DNA of 64,000 nt from Romanomermis culicivorax (Eukaryota > Nematoda > Enoplea > Mermithida > Mermithidae): contig CAWUHX010000162.1 in assembly GCA_963922205.1 (NCBI GenBank), positions 372,001 through 436,000 of the forward strand, read 5' to 3'. Shown here in pieces: positions 24,574 through 35,716 of this stretch. Both the position numbers and the translations under genes were made by a program. The notes under the pieces were generated by a model. That model was given only the letters and a program-made list of their open reading frames with translations, did not search any database and was not told where the DNA came from. Each line of letters opens with the position of its first letter. The first letter of the stretch is position 1.

Positions 24574-24858
24574 TAGGTGAAAGTGCTCGGGATGCCTCTA
24601 GTTAGCATTTTTTTTTAATTTTTGATTCTAATTTTTGACTCTTCAAACTTTCTTGCAGAGTGTAAAATGTTTGCTTGGGATACAATTAATACATCAGACT
24701 ATAGTCTGTTAGTTATTTGATAATTCTACAGTATAGGAAATTAATATATCACAAGGGATAGACAGTGGCCACCTGGCAAATACAATGATTTCTATGAAAT
24801 TTTCATGAGTATGCCTCTTCAGAGCTGTGCAACTCCCAAAACGGTACAAAAATTTGGG
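24574..24858. repeat. Right half of the repeat copy split by the Polinton (with TSD 24,574-24,579)
   Basis: Begins with the second TAGGTG and continues as the reverse complement of about 12,650 down to 12,390. Similarity stops at the CGGTACAAAAATTT segment near 24,857, where the GGATCC-rich repeats begin. Confidence 0.85.
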
Positions 24859-25500
24859 TGGTACTAAAACCCGGATCATGGTCACGGATCCGGATCCGGA
24901 TCCGGTGTCTAAAACCCGGATCACCACGGATCGGCGGATCGGCGGATCGGGGGTTTGGCTCGCCAAACCATGTTTTTAGGTGTCTAAAACCCGGATTATC
25001 ACGGATCACGGCGGATCAGTCCGGTGATCCGGATCCGTGGAAAATTCGTCTAAAACCCAGATTTTCATCACGGATCACCCCCCACGGATCGGGTTTGTAT
25101 GTATTAATTTTTGATCGGGAACCCGAATTTTTGATCCAGATCACGATTTTTTGATCCGGATCAAAATTTTTGATCCAGATCAAAATTTTTCGAATTTTTT
25201 CGTCGTGATGAGTATATTCACGTCACATGATCAGAATTTGATCCAGATCAATATTTTTGATCCGGATCAATTTTTTTTTTCAAATTTTCACCCAGAGTAA
25301 AATTTTTCGTATTTTAACGTCGTGATGAGTAAATTAACGTCACATAATCATATTTTGATCCGGATCAAAATTTTGATCCGGATCAAAATTTTTTTTTTCA
25401 AATTTTCACCTAGAGTAAAATTTTTCGTATTTTACCGTCGTGATGAGTAAATTAACGTCACATAATGATACCGATCGAATTAGTAAAATTCACAAATTTT
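24859..25500. repeat. GGATCC-rich repeats and ~120-bp tandem units
   Basis: 24,859-25,110 is dense in GTCTAAAACCCGGATCA and ATCCGGATCCGG, the same words found in the intronic satellite at 29.77-31.22 kb. 25,195-25,500 then holds about three ~120-bp units, each with GTCGTGATGAGTAAATTAACG, CACATAATCA, GATCCGGATCAAAATTTT and CACCTAGAGTAAAATTTTTC; a further copy lies at 25,930-26,040. No coding potential. Confidence 0.8.
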
Positions 25501-25529
25501 CACCTAGAGTAAAATTTTTCAGAAAAGAA

Positions 25530-27150
25530 AATTGTAAAACGATTGAACCACAACCGTGAATCATCCCGAGCAACTTCTATAAGATGTTGAACATCTGATA
25601 GAACGGTAGTTAAGCCATTAATATTGACCTCTTGTTTAGTTATGGGATCAAAATTGGATCCGTACGGATCGTTAGTCGGTTGGTTCAATTACATGAAGAA
25701 GTCTCTTTTGCAGGTGTATATAAAGTAGAGAAAAGCATTGAAACATCACGTCGACGGGATGATATAGAATAAATACATGTTTATTAGGATTTTTTTCATT
25801 GCAATTATTTGTACGGATCTGGATCCGTGTATAATGTTAGTTGAGCAAACATTAACCACTTTTATTGCGAATAACCGTGTTTACCCAGCCATTATGTTTT
25901 CCCAGCCATATATGTTTATATTTTTCCTTGGTGATTAGTAAATTAACGTCACATAATCACATTTTAATCTGGATCATGACTATTGATCCGGATCAAAATT
26001 TTTATCAAATTTCCACCTAGAGTAAAATTTTTCGTATTTTACCATGGTAGTAAAATTTTCATAGTTTTATTGAGAAAAAATTCAAAAACAGTAGTCCAAT
26101 TTCTAGTCCAAAATAATTTTGGAAAGAAATATTTTGTAAAACGATTGAACAACAACCGTGACATGATCCCAAATAACATCCCGAAGACGTTCAACATCCG
26201 ATAGAACAGTAGTTAAGCCGTTGATGTTGCTTTCTTTCTTTGTTATTGGATCAAAATCGGATCTGTACCAGATCTTTAGTCGGTTGGTTCAATTACATAA
26301 TGAAGTCTCTTTTGCAGGTGTATATAAAGAAGAGAAAAGCATTGAAACATCACGTCGACGGGATGATATAGAATAAATGTATGTGTATTAGGATTTTTTT
26401 TATTGTACGGATCTGGATCCGTGTATAATGTTAGTTGAGCAAACATTAACCTCTTTTATTGCAAATAACTGTGTTTACCCAGTCATGTATGTTTACCCAG
26501 CCATATATGTTTACCCAGCCTTATATGTTTAGGCAGAAAATTTTTTTACGAATCTGGATCCGTGGAGTGGTTTATTTAAATTTTGTGTACGGATCCGTGT
26601 CTTTATGAATACGTAAAGAAAAGCTTTCTTCTTCTATTTTCTATTTTTCCTTCGTTATGAGTAAGGAAATTTTTTCATAGTTTTATTGAGAAAAAATTCA
26701 AAAACAGTAGTCCAGCCAAGATTGTTCGTCATTTAGGTGTGGTTTAACTTCAGATTAATCATCCTAGTGTTCTACTGTTTGACAATTTAATTCATTTTTG
26801 CTATATGTATCTCCTGCAATTCATTGAAACATTATTTGTACGGGTTAGAAAAAAGTATTGTAAGTTTATTTGGAAAGTTTGAAAAATAATTTTGAAAAGG
26901 AATATTTTGTAAAACGATTGAACAACAACCGTGACATTATCCCGAATAACATCTAGAAGATGTTCAACATCTGATAGAACAGTAGTTAAGCCATTTCCTG
27001 CTTTGTTGTGGGATCAAAATGGGATTCATACGGAATCCTTGTTCGGTATGTTCAATTACATAATGTAGTCTCGTTTGCAGGTGTATATAAAGAAGAGAAA
27101 AGCATTGAAACACCATGCCGACAGGTCGATTAAGAATAAATGTATATCAT
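25530..27150. repeat. Three long repeat units each with a TATATAAA box
   Basis: Similar segments end near 25,775, 26,385 and 27,145 (spacing about 610 and 760 bp). Each contains AAAACGATTGAACNACAACC, a CAACATCTGATAGAACAGTA-like core, TTGCAGGTGTATATAAAG, AGAAAAGCATTGAAAC and, in two units, CACGTCGACGGGATGATATAG followed by AATAAA. Between them lie shared GTGTATAATGTTAGTTGAGC and TTACCCAGCC blocks. The minus-strand frame at 25,500-25,688 is not conserved as protein between units, so I treat these as non-coding repeats. Confidence 0.75.
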
Positions 27151-28990
27151 CTGGATCCATATAATTTTCTGGATTTCACCTCACTGATATAGTATTTTGG
27201 ATCAAATCAAAATACAGTTTTAGCAAAACAGTAGTCAACCGAAGGAAGAGCATTTGGTTGCTCAATAAATTGTGGTCTAACAACAGATCAATACGGCTGT
27301 TCTACTGCCTTGCCATTATTCCCGATGAGGACTATATGTATCCACTGGATTTGAGTGAAACATTATATCTACGGGTTGGAACATAAATGTAGCATGTGTT
27401 TTTGGTTTGTAGTATGATGGGTCCGATCCGACATTGTAGTGTGATCCGTATGATCCGACATTCACATAACACAATAACAAAGAAAAAAACACAAAGAAAA
27501 GAGAAAAGAAAGGTAATTTGAACCATTGAACTTGCTTTTGGCTGTTGGGCCTTACCAGCCGCTTACAGCCTTTTATTGAGAGGCAGATTGGCAGATTAAT
27601 AGACTGGTCCAATTACCTTTTTAGCATTCATGTCGACGACATAATATATCCACCTGAAATAAGTGGAACATTATTGTTACGGGTTGGAATCAAAGGTTAG
27701 CATGAGTATTTTGTTTTTAGTTTTGATCCGTCTTATCCGACATTGTAGTGTGATCCGTCTTATTGGGAATATGGTTTGAAATGGAAAAAAATTTTAAAAG
27801 AAGAAGAAAATTGAGAAAAGAAAGGTAATTTGGACCAGTGCACCTGTCTGTGGCTTTTGGGCCTTACAAGCCGATTACAGCTTTTCATTCAGAGTGGTCC
27901 AATGGCAGATTAATAGACTGGTCCAATTACCTTTTTAGCATTCATGTTGACGACATAATATATCCACCTGAAATCAGTGAAACATTATTTCTACGGGTTG
28001 GAATCAAAGGTTAGCATGAGTATTATGTTTGTAGAGTGATCCGTCTTATCCGACATTGTAGTGATCCGTCTTATTCGGAATATGGTTTGAAATGGAAAAA
28101 AATTACATATACAACATAACACATGTTAGAAATGGAAAAAAAGTTTTAAAAGTGAAAAGAAGAAAAGAAGATAATTTGGACCAGCCAATTTTAGCTTAGT
28201 CTTTGGCCTTACAAGCCACTTACAGCTATATGCTGAGTGTGGTCTAACGACAGATTAACAGACTGGTCCAATTATCTTGTTAGCATTTCTGTCCATGACA
28301 TGATATATCCACTGGATTCAAGTGAAACATTATATTTACGGGTTGGAATAAAAGTTTAGCATGAGTATTTGGTTTGTAGTGTTATCCGTCTTATCACAAT
28401 AGGTCGCAATGCAAAAAATAGGTTGCAATGCAACAAATTTTAAAAAACAGTAGTCGAACCTGCTTTTCATTTTTCGCCCTTAGCATTTGAAACCTGCTTT
28501 TCACTTTTCGATGAGGAAAAGTGGTTTAACGACAGATTAACAGAGCCCGACCTACTGTTGGTTGTTTTATTCACATTTGTTATATGAATCTGCTTCATTT
28601 GAATGGAACATTATTTCTACGGGTTGAAAAAACTATTTAGCATGTGTTTATAGTTTGTAGTGTGTAGATAGCTGTCAATGCTAAAAATGCTTTATATGAT
28701 CAAAAAATCAAAAACAGTAGTCCAGCCCTGTAACTTCATGATCTGCCACTTTATAATAGGTGTGGTTTAACTGCAGAATAATAGAATTCATTATTTGTGA
28801 TTTGATAATTGGCGTGGTTTAACTGCAGATTAACAGAACTGAGGGTTGTTCTACTGTTTGACAACAATATTCATGTTCGGTATATCTATTTGCTGCATTC
28901 GAATGGAACATTATTTCTACGGGTTGGAAGAATTATTTAGCATGTGCCTTTTCAGTTATAGTGTGATCCGTAATATCCGATCATGGGCAA
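26830..28990. repeat. Tandem ~300-bp units with ACGGGTTGG core
   Basis: Seven versions of 'GAAACATTAT..NTACGGGTTGGAA..' occur at about 26,841 (diverged), 27,371, 27,678, 27,992, 28,338, 28,618 and 28,919. After the first step the spacings are 281-346 bp. Most are followed by TTAGCATGTGT/TTAGCATGAGTA and GTGATCCGTCTTATCCGACA. Many units also contain GGTGTGGTTTAACNNCAGATTAA. The array is satellite-like and diverged, with no gene. Confidence 0.8.
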
Positions 28991-29359
28991 ATACAAATAC
29001 ATTGTTGTATAAAAATAAGTTTGTTCAGCATCTGATTCGTACATTATTAGTTAGAATATAATGAATCACTGAAATACTAACGTCCTCAAGTTGAAAAATT
29101 CCAATTCAGTAAACTGTGAATTATATTTGTATGATATTATTTATATATGTAGTTTACCTATTACTATTTACACTATCAACCCTACAGTTTCCCTCCGTAA
29201 ATAAGAATGTGAAACTTAATTTACTTGAAAGAAAAATTGCGTTGGACTAGTATGTACAAAAACTAATACAAAAAGTGGAATACAAACGAAAACGGCACCC
29301 GGAACACCGGTAGACTAGTAACAAAAACAATAACAAAAAAATACGGAAAAATACAAAAA
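28991..29359. other. Short spacer downstream of the helicase gene
   Basis: AT-rich, with no repeats or gene recognised. It probably contains the 3' untranslated region and poly(A) site of the minus-strand helicase gene. Confidence 0.4.
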
Positions 29360-32300
29360 CTAATAGAATACGTCCATCGGGACGTGTATACCCCTTTGAC
29401 GGGCCATATTGGCCAAATCATCAGCCTCCTTCCTCGCCTGTTGATTTTTGTTCATTCTTTCCCATTTGAGCAATAGGTCCCGCAAGCAGTGGACGAAATA
29501 ATTGTAAGCCGTTTCGAGGCTCCAATCTGCTTTCGGCCTGTAACCTCGCGTCGTCGTCAAATATCCGCACATAAATTCGTACACCGTGGCGATTTGTCCG
29601 TCTTCGGTTATCAACCGAATATGGTGTTTCTTATACTCGTCATAAATTGAATAGGGCGGTTTGGTTAATTGCCCCACCATCAATCGGAAAATATCATGGC
29701 GTAAATGTATATGCCACACAACAATGTGTCGCGAAAGAACTGAAATAAATGATAATGAGTTTTTAGAATACCCGGATCCGATACTCCCGGATCACCCAAA
29801 TTTCAGACTCAAAAATGTCGAAAAAAGTTTGCCAACTTGTTCGACATACTCAACAGGATTAGGGGAACACTGTAAAATCAAAATTTAAAAATTTTAAAAT
29901 TTTTTTAAATTTTTTAAAATTTTTCAAAAAATTTTAAAATTTTTTAATTTCATCATAGAAATGTCCGGCGTACTCAGAAACGTAGGAAAACATGTTTCCC
30001 CAACCCAGAACACAATTTTTCACTTCAAAAATTGAGTGATCCGTGGCCGAGTGATCCGGGTTTTAGACGTGCATGTCTAAAACCCGGATTATTTTCTCAC
30101 GGATCATCTAAATTTCAGACATAAAAATGTCGGAAAAAGATTGCCAACTTGTTCCACATACTAAACAGGGTCAGGGGAACACATTAAAATCAAAATTTTG
30201 AAATTTTAAAATTTTTTTAAATTTTTTAAAATTTTTTAAAAAATTTTAAAATTTTTTAATTTCGTTATAGAAATGTCCGCCGTACTCAGAAACGTAGGAA
30301 AACATGTTTCCCCAACCCAGAACACAATTTTTCACTTCAAAAATTGAGTGATCCGTGACCGAGTGATCCGGGTTTTAGACGTGCATGTCTAAAACCCGGA
30401 TTATTTTTTCACGGATCATCTAAATTTCAGACTTAAAAATGTCGAAAAAAGTTTGCCAACTTGTTCGACATACTAAACAGGGTCAGGGGAACACATTAAA
30501 ATCAAAATTTTGAAATTTTAAAATTTTTTTAAATTTTTTAAAATTTTTTAAAAATTTTAAAATTTTTTAATTTCGTTATAGAAATGTCCGCCGTACTCAG
30601 AAACGTAGGAAAACATGTTTCCCCAACCCAGAACACAATTTTTCACTTCAAAAATTGAGTGATCCGTGACCGAGTGATCCGGGTTTTAGACGTGCATGTC
30701 TAAAACCCGGATTATTTTCTCACGGATCACCTGAATTTCAGACTTAAAAATGTCGAAAAAAGTTTGCCAACTTGTTCGACATACTAAACAGGGTCAGGGG
30801 AACACATTAAAATCAAAATTTTGAAATTTTAAAATTTTTTTAAATTTTTTAAAATTTTTTAAAAAATTTTAAAATTTTTTAATTTCGTTATAGAAATGTC
30901 CGCCGTACTCAGAAACGTAGGAAAACATGTTTCCCCAACCCAGAACACAATTTTTCACTTCAAAAATTGAGTGATCCGTGGCCGAGTGATCCGGGTTTTA
31001 AACGTGCATGTCTAAAACCCGGATTATTTTCTCACGGATCATCTAAATTTCAGACATAAAAATGTCGGAAAAAGATTGCCAACTTGTTCCACATACTAAA
31101 CAGGGTCAGGGGAACACATTAAAATCAAAATTTTAAAATTTTAAAATTTTCTTAAATTTTTTAAAATTTCAAAAAAATTTTAAATTATTTTAATTTCATC
31201 ATAGAAATGTCCGGCGAAAATGTTTCAGGACTCAGAAAAGATAATATTGATTATGAAGAATCTAATAAATCTATCTAACAGAAAACATATCCATAAAAAG
31301 GCAAATAAATACCTTTTATGCCGTGCGATACGGCGTAATGTGCATCCCGATAATGCCAGTTGTCCATAAAATTGGGTAGCTGTAAATCGTTCTTGAAAAT
31401 TTGTGATTTCCAAGATCGACAAGCGACACCCCGATTAGCTTCCAACGGGTTTACGAAGCAATTTCTTGTAGCTGTTAAAATTGTTAGTGTAATGGAAATC
31501 CTATAACATGTCCCATTTAATAGTACTTACAGACTCGCATTTCGTCGTAATTTCGCAGATTGTTCGTAATTATGTTGACAACGTGGTTGTGGAGGCTCTG
31601 TTGTACATCTGACACAACAATTTCAGCCCAACCGGCAACATAGGTGGAAACGGGAGCCATGTAGACGTGGCAACCATTTTGGACCAAAATAGGCATAACG
31701 ACGTGACGAAATTCGTTTACTAGATGTTCGCGTATGCCTACGGTCAGTGCATATTGCGTTGACATCATTTCTAAACACAGAGATATAAATGCAACTTTAA
31801 AATTAGTATATGCTTAAAATAACTCAATCTGTCTTACTTCTAACCAACACCAATTCGTGTTGGTCGCCTATGCAGGGCCAAGTGGCTTCAAATGGAAGCG
31901 ATGTTTCTTTGCCAACGGCATCGAGTATGCAGCGATGGTTAATACACCTGAACATCAAAATTTAGTAGAATAACTGCACTAAAATGCACTAAAACATACT
32001 GCACTGCAATATACTGAAATTGAAATAAGGTTATAAATTGATCAGTTTTGCCTACCATTCTAACAATTTACGCCAATGTCGTCAGCCCTCCGTGTTGATT
32101 TGATCTTTGTTTACAATGAAACACTTTCCTGCTTCCAACGATGGAAACATAGTAGCGTTGCCAACGACAATAAGCAAGCATCGCGCACGGCTTATTGCGA
32201 CATTTAAACGTTTAAAGTTTTCCAAGAATCCGATGGTCAGATATTGATTTGATCGCAAGATGTCGTAGATGACAATGTCGGATTCTTGTCCCTGTTAAAA

Positions 32301-35300
32301 ACCCTAAAGTAATGTATTGTGAGTTAAGTAGTAATCATAATTTACCACCTGAAACCCGTCTACTGTTCCAATTCGAATTTTGCGTAGATCTTCAACGAAT
32401 AATTCGCTACGTGAGTAGCTGTGATTCTGCAAATATGTGCCATTTAAAATGGCTTTGCATGCTTCCTCTACTTTTGCTCGTAGTTGTTTAACCTGTGCGC
32501 TGTACGACGTTATAATAACTATGTTGTCGCAGCGCATTTTGTATTGTCCAATTAAGGAAGCCGCCAGATTGACACAAGCAATTGCTTCGCCTATATTTTG
32601 CAGAGATCTCGAATTATCGTCGGCGCATTCTTCTTTCGCTATATGAATCCAAGCTACGGGATATCCAGTCATCATTGTCGGAAATGATTTCGGAAGTTGC
32701 AGCATGCGTTGTTCTATAAGCACAAATGTTGAAACGATAAAATTTACTAGTACTCAAATCATTTTAAACATTGTCCCTATACTGAGTCATATTGTTACCT
32801 TTGGTGGTACAATTTTGTACCCGATTTTCGTACGTCAAACTACTGACTATGCTTCCAATTGTCGGGTGCATTCGATATTGTTGGTTCAATAATTTGTACG
32901 GCATGTTCATGTTGTGTAACCGCTCAAACAGGGTATGACTGAATCCTTTTCGTTCCGCTTCTTTGGAAGTCACACACGGCCCTAATTGGCAAGGATCGCC
33001 TAAAAGGGCTACCTGAAAGAGCGAAAATGAACGAAAACATAGTACTTGGAAGGGAAATATCTAACAGTTCATTACCCTTCCACTTATGTGAAGTCTTGTA
33101 ACCGGAATCAAGGTGGTTGGTTCAGTATCCTGGGCTGCTTCGTCGATCAATACCAGTTTGAAAAAGCATGCTTTTAGGCGGGCATCGGCTGCTCCATTGC
33201 AAGTCGTAAAGATTATACGATATTTGCACCTGAGTAGCTGTTTTTCGTATTTGAATAGGCACGCATCTGCTTTTTTGTCTTCGTCTTTCGTGAGTGGTGT
33301 CTTTCGTGAGTGGTCACCATACTTCATTTCGATGCATTGCCTCCAGTTTGTTTTGCTGAAGTTGAAAAGATAGAAACAAGTACAATGTTAAACAGACGGA
33401 AACAAATTATGTATTATAGAGTTTAGATATCTTTACCAAAATGCCAAATTTTCCGGCTGCATTGCTACGGCTCGCATTGTGTAGGGTCGAATATCATCGT
33501 CCGGCTGGTAGTACTTAGCTCGGCTGGTAAGGCGCACGATGTTATTTTGAACGCGTTCTTTTTCATTGCCTGCATTTTCAACACTTTTCAAAAGTGCTCG
33601 TATGATATTGTCTACGGCAGTGTTTGAAGGCGCCATTATCAATATTTTTTGACCCTGATCAAGGGCTAATGCTCGTCTAATAATACAAGTAGCTGTGGAT
33701 GTTTTTCCCGTTCCAGGCGGGCCCTGTACAAACAAGTTAAGCGTAAGAGTTGAAAGATATAAATATCTTGATATTATCACCTGTATTATCGAAATAAAAT
33801 TCGATTCTGAAAGGCGAACGGCCTCTTGCTGAGACATGTTCAGACGGCAAGAGTCAAACAGGTCGTTGCGATTTGCGCCTATATCGCGATATCGACAAGT
33901 AGCTGTGGGATCACGATGTTTTCCACGAATCAATAGATCACGAATGGGTTCGCTAATCTGTGGTGCTGTTTCATTGAGAGGTCGGAGCGGCATTCCGGAG
34001 GCTTCATCAATATACTTAGTGCCCATCTCTTTTTCTTTCAACTTTAACCGCCACATTGCGGTGTTGGAGTCCACCATGCTTAAGTGCTTTATGGTGTTGA
34101 GGCAGTTTAGTGTTCTAAATAAACGGTGATGCTCAACGACAAAAAATTTGAAGGTCTACGAACCCAAAAAATAAATATGAATGCTTTATACACATATACC
34201 TTTGCATCGCCGTATCATCTCCTTTCCAAAGGATGTTGCACATTTTGCGGCCCGGTTGGCGACTTGATTCGACAAATTTTCCTAGGGCATTGGCGGCATC
34301 TTGGTCCCATTCCAGGTCTTCTGCATCGTCTTGATCTTCGGCATCAGTATCGAATGGTGCATGTTTCGATGCCATCCACTTTTGCAACTTGTTTATGCGA
34401 AACTTGAGGATGTCGACGACTAAATTGGCGCTTCTATCTAAAAACAATTGCAAGTAATAAATTTTATTAAATTTTATTCTGCTCGATTACTCACTATCGG
34501 GTACATTGAGTAGCGTTGCGTCGCAATACGCATCAGTTTCGTACCACCTGCCATCACCTCCAAGCTCCAAAATCGTCAATTGAATCTTTTGATTCGGACG
34601 AACGACTAAAGATATATGTTGGATTTGAATTGCAATGAGGTCAAAATGACATATCAACTCACAATTGGGTAGCAGCCCGCTGAAGTCCAATTTTCCTGTG
34701 GCGTATGAAGGCGGATCTAGCAAGTACTCGATTGACTGAAAGTGTTTGCTGAACGCCAACAACATTTTATCATTATCGTCGGCTTGTTGATTTATCCAGT
34801 GTAAAAAAGTATTGTAATATTCGTTCGGCGAATGATACCTAAAAGCAGTTGTAAATAATCAACAATAAAACAGGGTTTTTTTTGGTGTATTTTGCGGAAA
34901 ATACAATGTGTAACCATACCTGTACTTGGGGGGGGGGGGCTGGGGGGGACCCCTCCCCCCATTTGGCCAATGTACCCAAAATCATTCCCCCAACCCCCCC
35001 AGTTTGGAAATAGTTGAAAAAAAAATTTTTCCTACCCCCCCCCCCCACCCAAAATCATACCTGTACTTGGGGGGCGGGGGTTGGGGGGGGGGACCCCTCC
35101 CCCAACTCGGCCAACCCTATACCCAAAATCATTTCCCCCCCCCAACCCCCCCTCAGTTGGGAAAAAATTAAAAAAATTTGTCAAAAAGTGTATGTTTTTT
35201 GGCCTTTTTTGGGGAAAATTTCGACTTTTTCCTACCCCCCCCCCCCAACTGGTCGGAGGTCTCCCAAAATTTCGGATTTACCCCCCCCCCCCCCCTGACT

Positions 35301-35716
35301 GGTCGGAGGTCCTACAGGTATGCGTGGAACTGTAGACCGACAAGATCACGAATGGAAAAAAATAACGAAGGACTTACGCAGCTTTCTGACATGGTTTTTC
35401 AAATTCGTCTGATTCGTCGACTGTCCGCTCCACAAAAGCGCTGAATCCAGTTTCGTAATCAAAACTGCATTTCACATTATTGTGGTCGTACGACACAGTA
35501 TTCGGCGCAATATGTTTTATTGGTTCTTGAGGTTCATGGAATTCTTCGTAGTGTACTTCTACGGCGTCTAATTCATCGAACTCCTCCTCAACTTGGGCGT
35601 TGATCGGAGGCTAACAAATAATTATACAACTTAGAATTATCACAAATGTGTGATTTTGAAAGACAAGTTACCTCAAACGGCGCAGGCTCGTCGATATGTG
35701 AGTGCGAATAGGACAT
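29360..35716 (-). CDS. UPF1-like superfamily-1 RNA/DNA helicase, 15 exons, one in-frame TGA
   Basis: Hand-built exons (minus): 35716-35672, 35610-35378, 34838-34663, 34605-34495, 34437-34200, 34114-33781, 33723-33437, 33355-33076, 33012-32799, 32713-32349, 32291-32056, 31947-31838, 31770-31531, 31471-31313, 29739-29360. Every junction is GT-AG and phases agree throughout, giving 1,135 codons plus stop. Helicase motifs: GPPGTGKT (about residue 380), LIDEAA (~546), GDPCQLGP (~573), QQYRMHP (~612), GTVDGFQ (~755) and NVAISRAR (~791), the DNA2/NAM7/UPF1 order. The ~390-residue N-terminal part and ~300-residue C-terminal part show no domain I recognise; the UPF1 Cys/His zinc domain is not evident. 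One defect stands out: TGA at codon 831 (32,082-32,084), with open, family-like sequence continuing (HWRKLLEW). Start chosen at the first ATG of exon 1 (MSYSHSHIDEP). Confidence 0.85.
29770..31215. repeat. 312-bp satellite array filling the last helicase intron
   Basis: About 4.6 head-to-tail units. GTCTAAAACCCGGATTAT recurs at 30,075, 30,387, 30,698 and 31,010 (spacing 311-312 bp). Units are nearly identical. Each includes a perfect hairpin, ATCCGGGTTTTAGAC, then a 6-nt GTGCAT loop, then the complement, plus a self-complementary run of AAAATTTT blocks. The array lies wholly inside the intron from 31,312 to 29,740 (1,573 bp), by far the largest intron of the gene. Confidence 0.95.
32082..32084 (-). 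other. In-frame TGA within the helicase reading frame
   Basis: In exon 11 the codons GAG-GGC are followed by TGA and then CGA-CAT-TGG-CGT, leading into a GT donor with the correct phase for exon 12. No alternative GT-AG pair nearby removes only the TGA: the one I found deletes a multiple of three upstream and keeps it. Confidence 0.85.
34905..35330. repeat. C/G homopolymer repeat cluster in helicase intron 2
   Basis: Several back-to-back copies of a module containing CCTGTACTTGGGGGG, GGGACCCCTCCCCC, TTGGCCAA, ACCCAAAATCATT and AACTGGTCGGAGGTC. The intron (34,839-35,377) consists largely of this. Related copies are at 1-50, 3,300-3,385 and 4,090-4,165. The proline- and glycine-rich open frames here are artefacts. 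Confidence 0.85.

Noticed and set aside
25500..25688. Minus-strand frame NDPYGSNFDPITKQE... repeated in tandem units
   Set aside because: The second and third units have frame breaks and different residues. Nucleotide conservation is not codon-biased, and the start is not ATG.
32082..32084. Alternative genetic code with TGA sense
   Set aside because: EBP2 in the same window ends with TGA at the expected terminus, and other TGA codons occur at gene ends and as disabling mutations in dead transposons.
32056..32291. Explaining the helicase TGA by a 27-bp intron (GTAAAC...GGAG)
   Set aside because: The candidate intron is too short, removes a multiple of three and leaves the TGA in frame.
34839..35444. 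Proline- and glycine-rich open frames
   Set aside because: They are produced by C/G homopolymer repeats inside a helicase intron.
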